Below, piece by piece: positions 5,265 to 5,505 of a DNA stretch of 5,505 nt (within the stretch, counting starts at the first letter, position 1; each line of letters opens with the position of its first letter). Where the stretch lies: positions 1 through 5,505 of the forward strand of contig JAOUOK010000156.1 in NCBI GenBank assembly GCA_029880425.1, written 5' to 3'. The position numbers were made by a program, and so were the translations under genes. The notes beneath the pieces were generated by a model. The model searched no databases. It was not told the origin of the DNA and worked only from the letters and a program-made list of their open reading frames with translations. Source of the DNA: Gammaproteobacteria bacterium. GTDB lineage: Bacteria; Pseudomonadota; Gammaproteobacteria; UBA6429; Thiohalophilaceae.

Positions 5265-5505
5265 ATGTCTGATAATAACGAATCTTCTCAGGAACAAACA
5301 AGCGGAAACAATGAAGCACATTTTTCTATTGAAAAAATTTACTTAAAAGATGTTTCATTTGAATCACCTGCTGCACCATCTGTATTTACCGAAGAATGGA
5401 AACCTGAAATAAATATGGACCTTAATTCACAAGGCCAGGTTATTGATAACAATGTTTATGAAGTTGAACTTAGCATCACTGTTACTGCAAAGAACAATGA
5501 TAAAA
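5265..5505 (+). CDS. secB: Protein-export chaperone SecB (5' part, runs off the window)
   Basis: Eighty codons are visible before the right edge, about half of a typical protein of some 155 residues. After a polar N-terminus rich in N, S, E and Q, the sequence shows the SecB signature: FSIEKIYLKDVSFESPAAP, then VFTEEWKPEINMDL and the VYEVELSITVTA strand. SecB is a cytosolic tetramer that holds preproteins unfolded and hands them to SecA for export. GGAAA, 7 nt before the ATG, supports the start. The frame stays open to the end of the window. The position after grxC (and here trxC) matches the conserved grxC-secB order of gammaproteobacteria. Confidence 0.95.
   Translation, partial: MSDNNESSQEQTSGNNEAHFSIEKIYLKDVSFESPAAPSVFTEEWKPEINMDLNSQGQVIDNNVYEVELSITVTAKNNDK

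Noticed and set aside
1..5505. Mobile elements, CRISPR arrays, tRNA or rRNA genes
   Set aside because: No transposase or integrase frame, regularly spaced repeat array, or tRNA/rRNA-like sequence was recognised on either strand.

Overview
The window looks like chromosomal core sequence from a gammaproteobacterium with an AT-leaning genome. The main evidence is gene order. gpmI and envC run leftward, and a yibN-type rhodanese, grxC and secB run rightward. This matches the Escherichia coli neighbourhood gpmM-envC / yibN-grxC-secB, which I know from general knowledge. The species cannot be named from the sequence.

Layout: positions 1-247 are noncoding and hold a short imperfect tandem repeat. 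Positions 248-3045 (minus strand) hold a gpmI-envC operon, joined by a one-base TAATG overlap, with a perfect 13-bp inverted repeat just inside the envC start. Positions 3046-3304 are an AT-rich divergent regulatory region. It has two perfect inverted repeats with 5-nt spacers, each overlapping a consensus TATAAT, and a direct repeat spaced by 70 bp. Positions 3305-3906 (plus strand) hold an ArsR-family repressor with the two-cysteine signature of persulfide sensors (SqrR/BigR/YgaV type), then a small DUF2892 (YgaP-type) membrane protein. Two hairpins lie in this part, one after each gene. Positions 4039-5505 hold a membrane-anchored rhodanese, glutaredoxin 3, a zinc-binding thioredoxin 2 and the 5' part of secB, all on the plus strand and closely spaced.

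How the genes may work together: the leftward pair covers glycolysis and activation of septal peptidoglycan amidases. The rightward genes handle thiol redox (grxC, trxC), sulfane sulfur (rhodanese) and protein export (secB). The most interesting feature is the regulator plus DUF2892 pair between the two conserved blocks. In E. coli the persulfide-responsive regulator YgaV is encoded beside YgaP, a rhodanese fused to a DUF2892 membrane domain. Here the same three parts appear as three separate genes in a row, next to two thiol oxidoreductases. This suggests, but does not prove, a reactive-sulfur-responsive module grafted onto the ancestral yibN-grxC-secB cluster.
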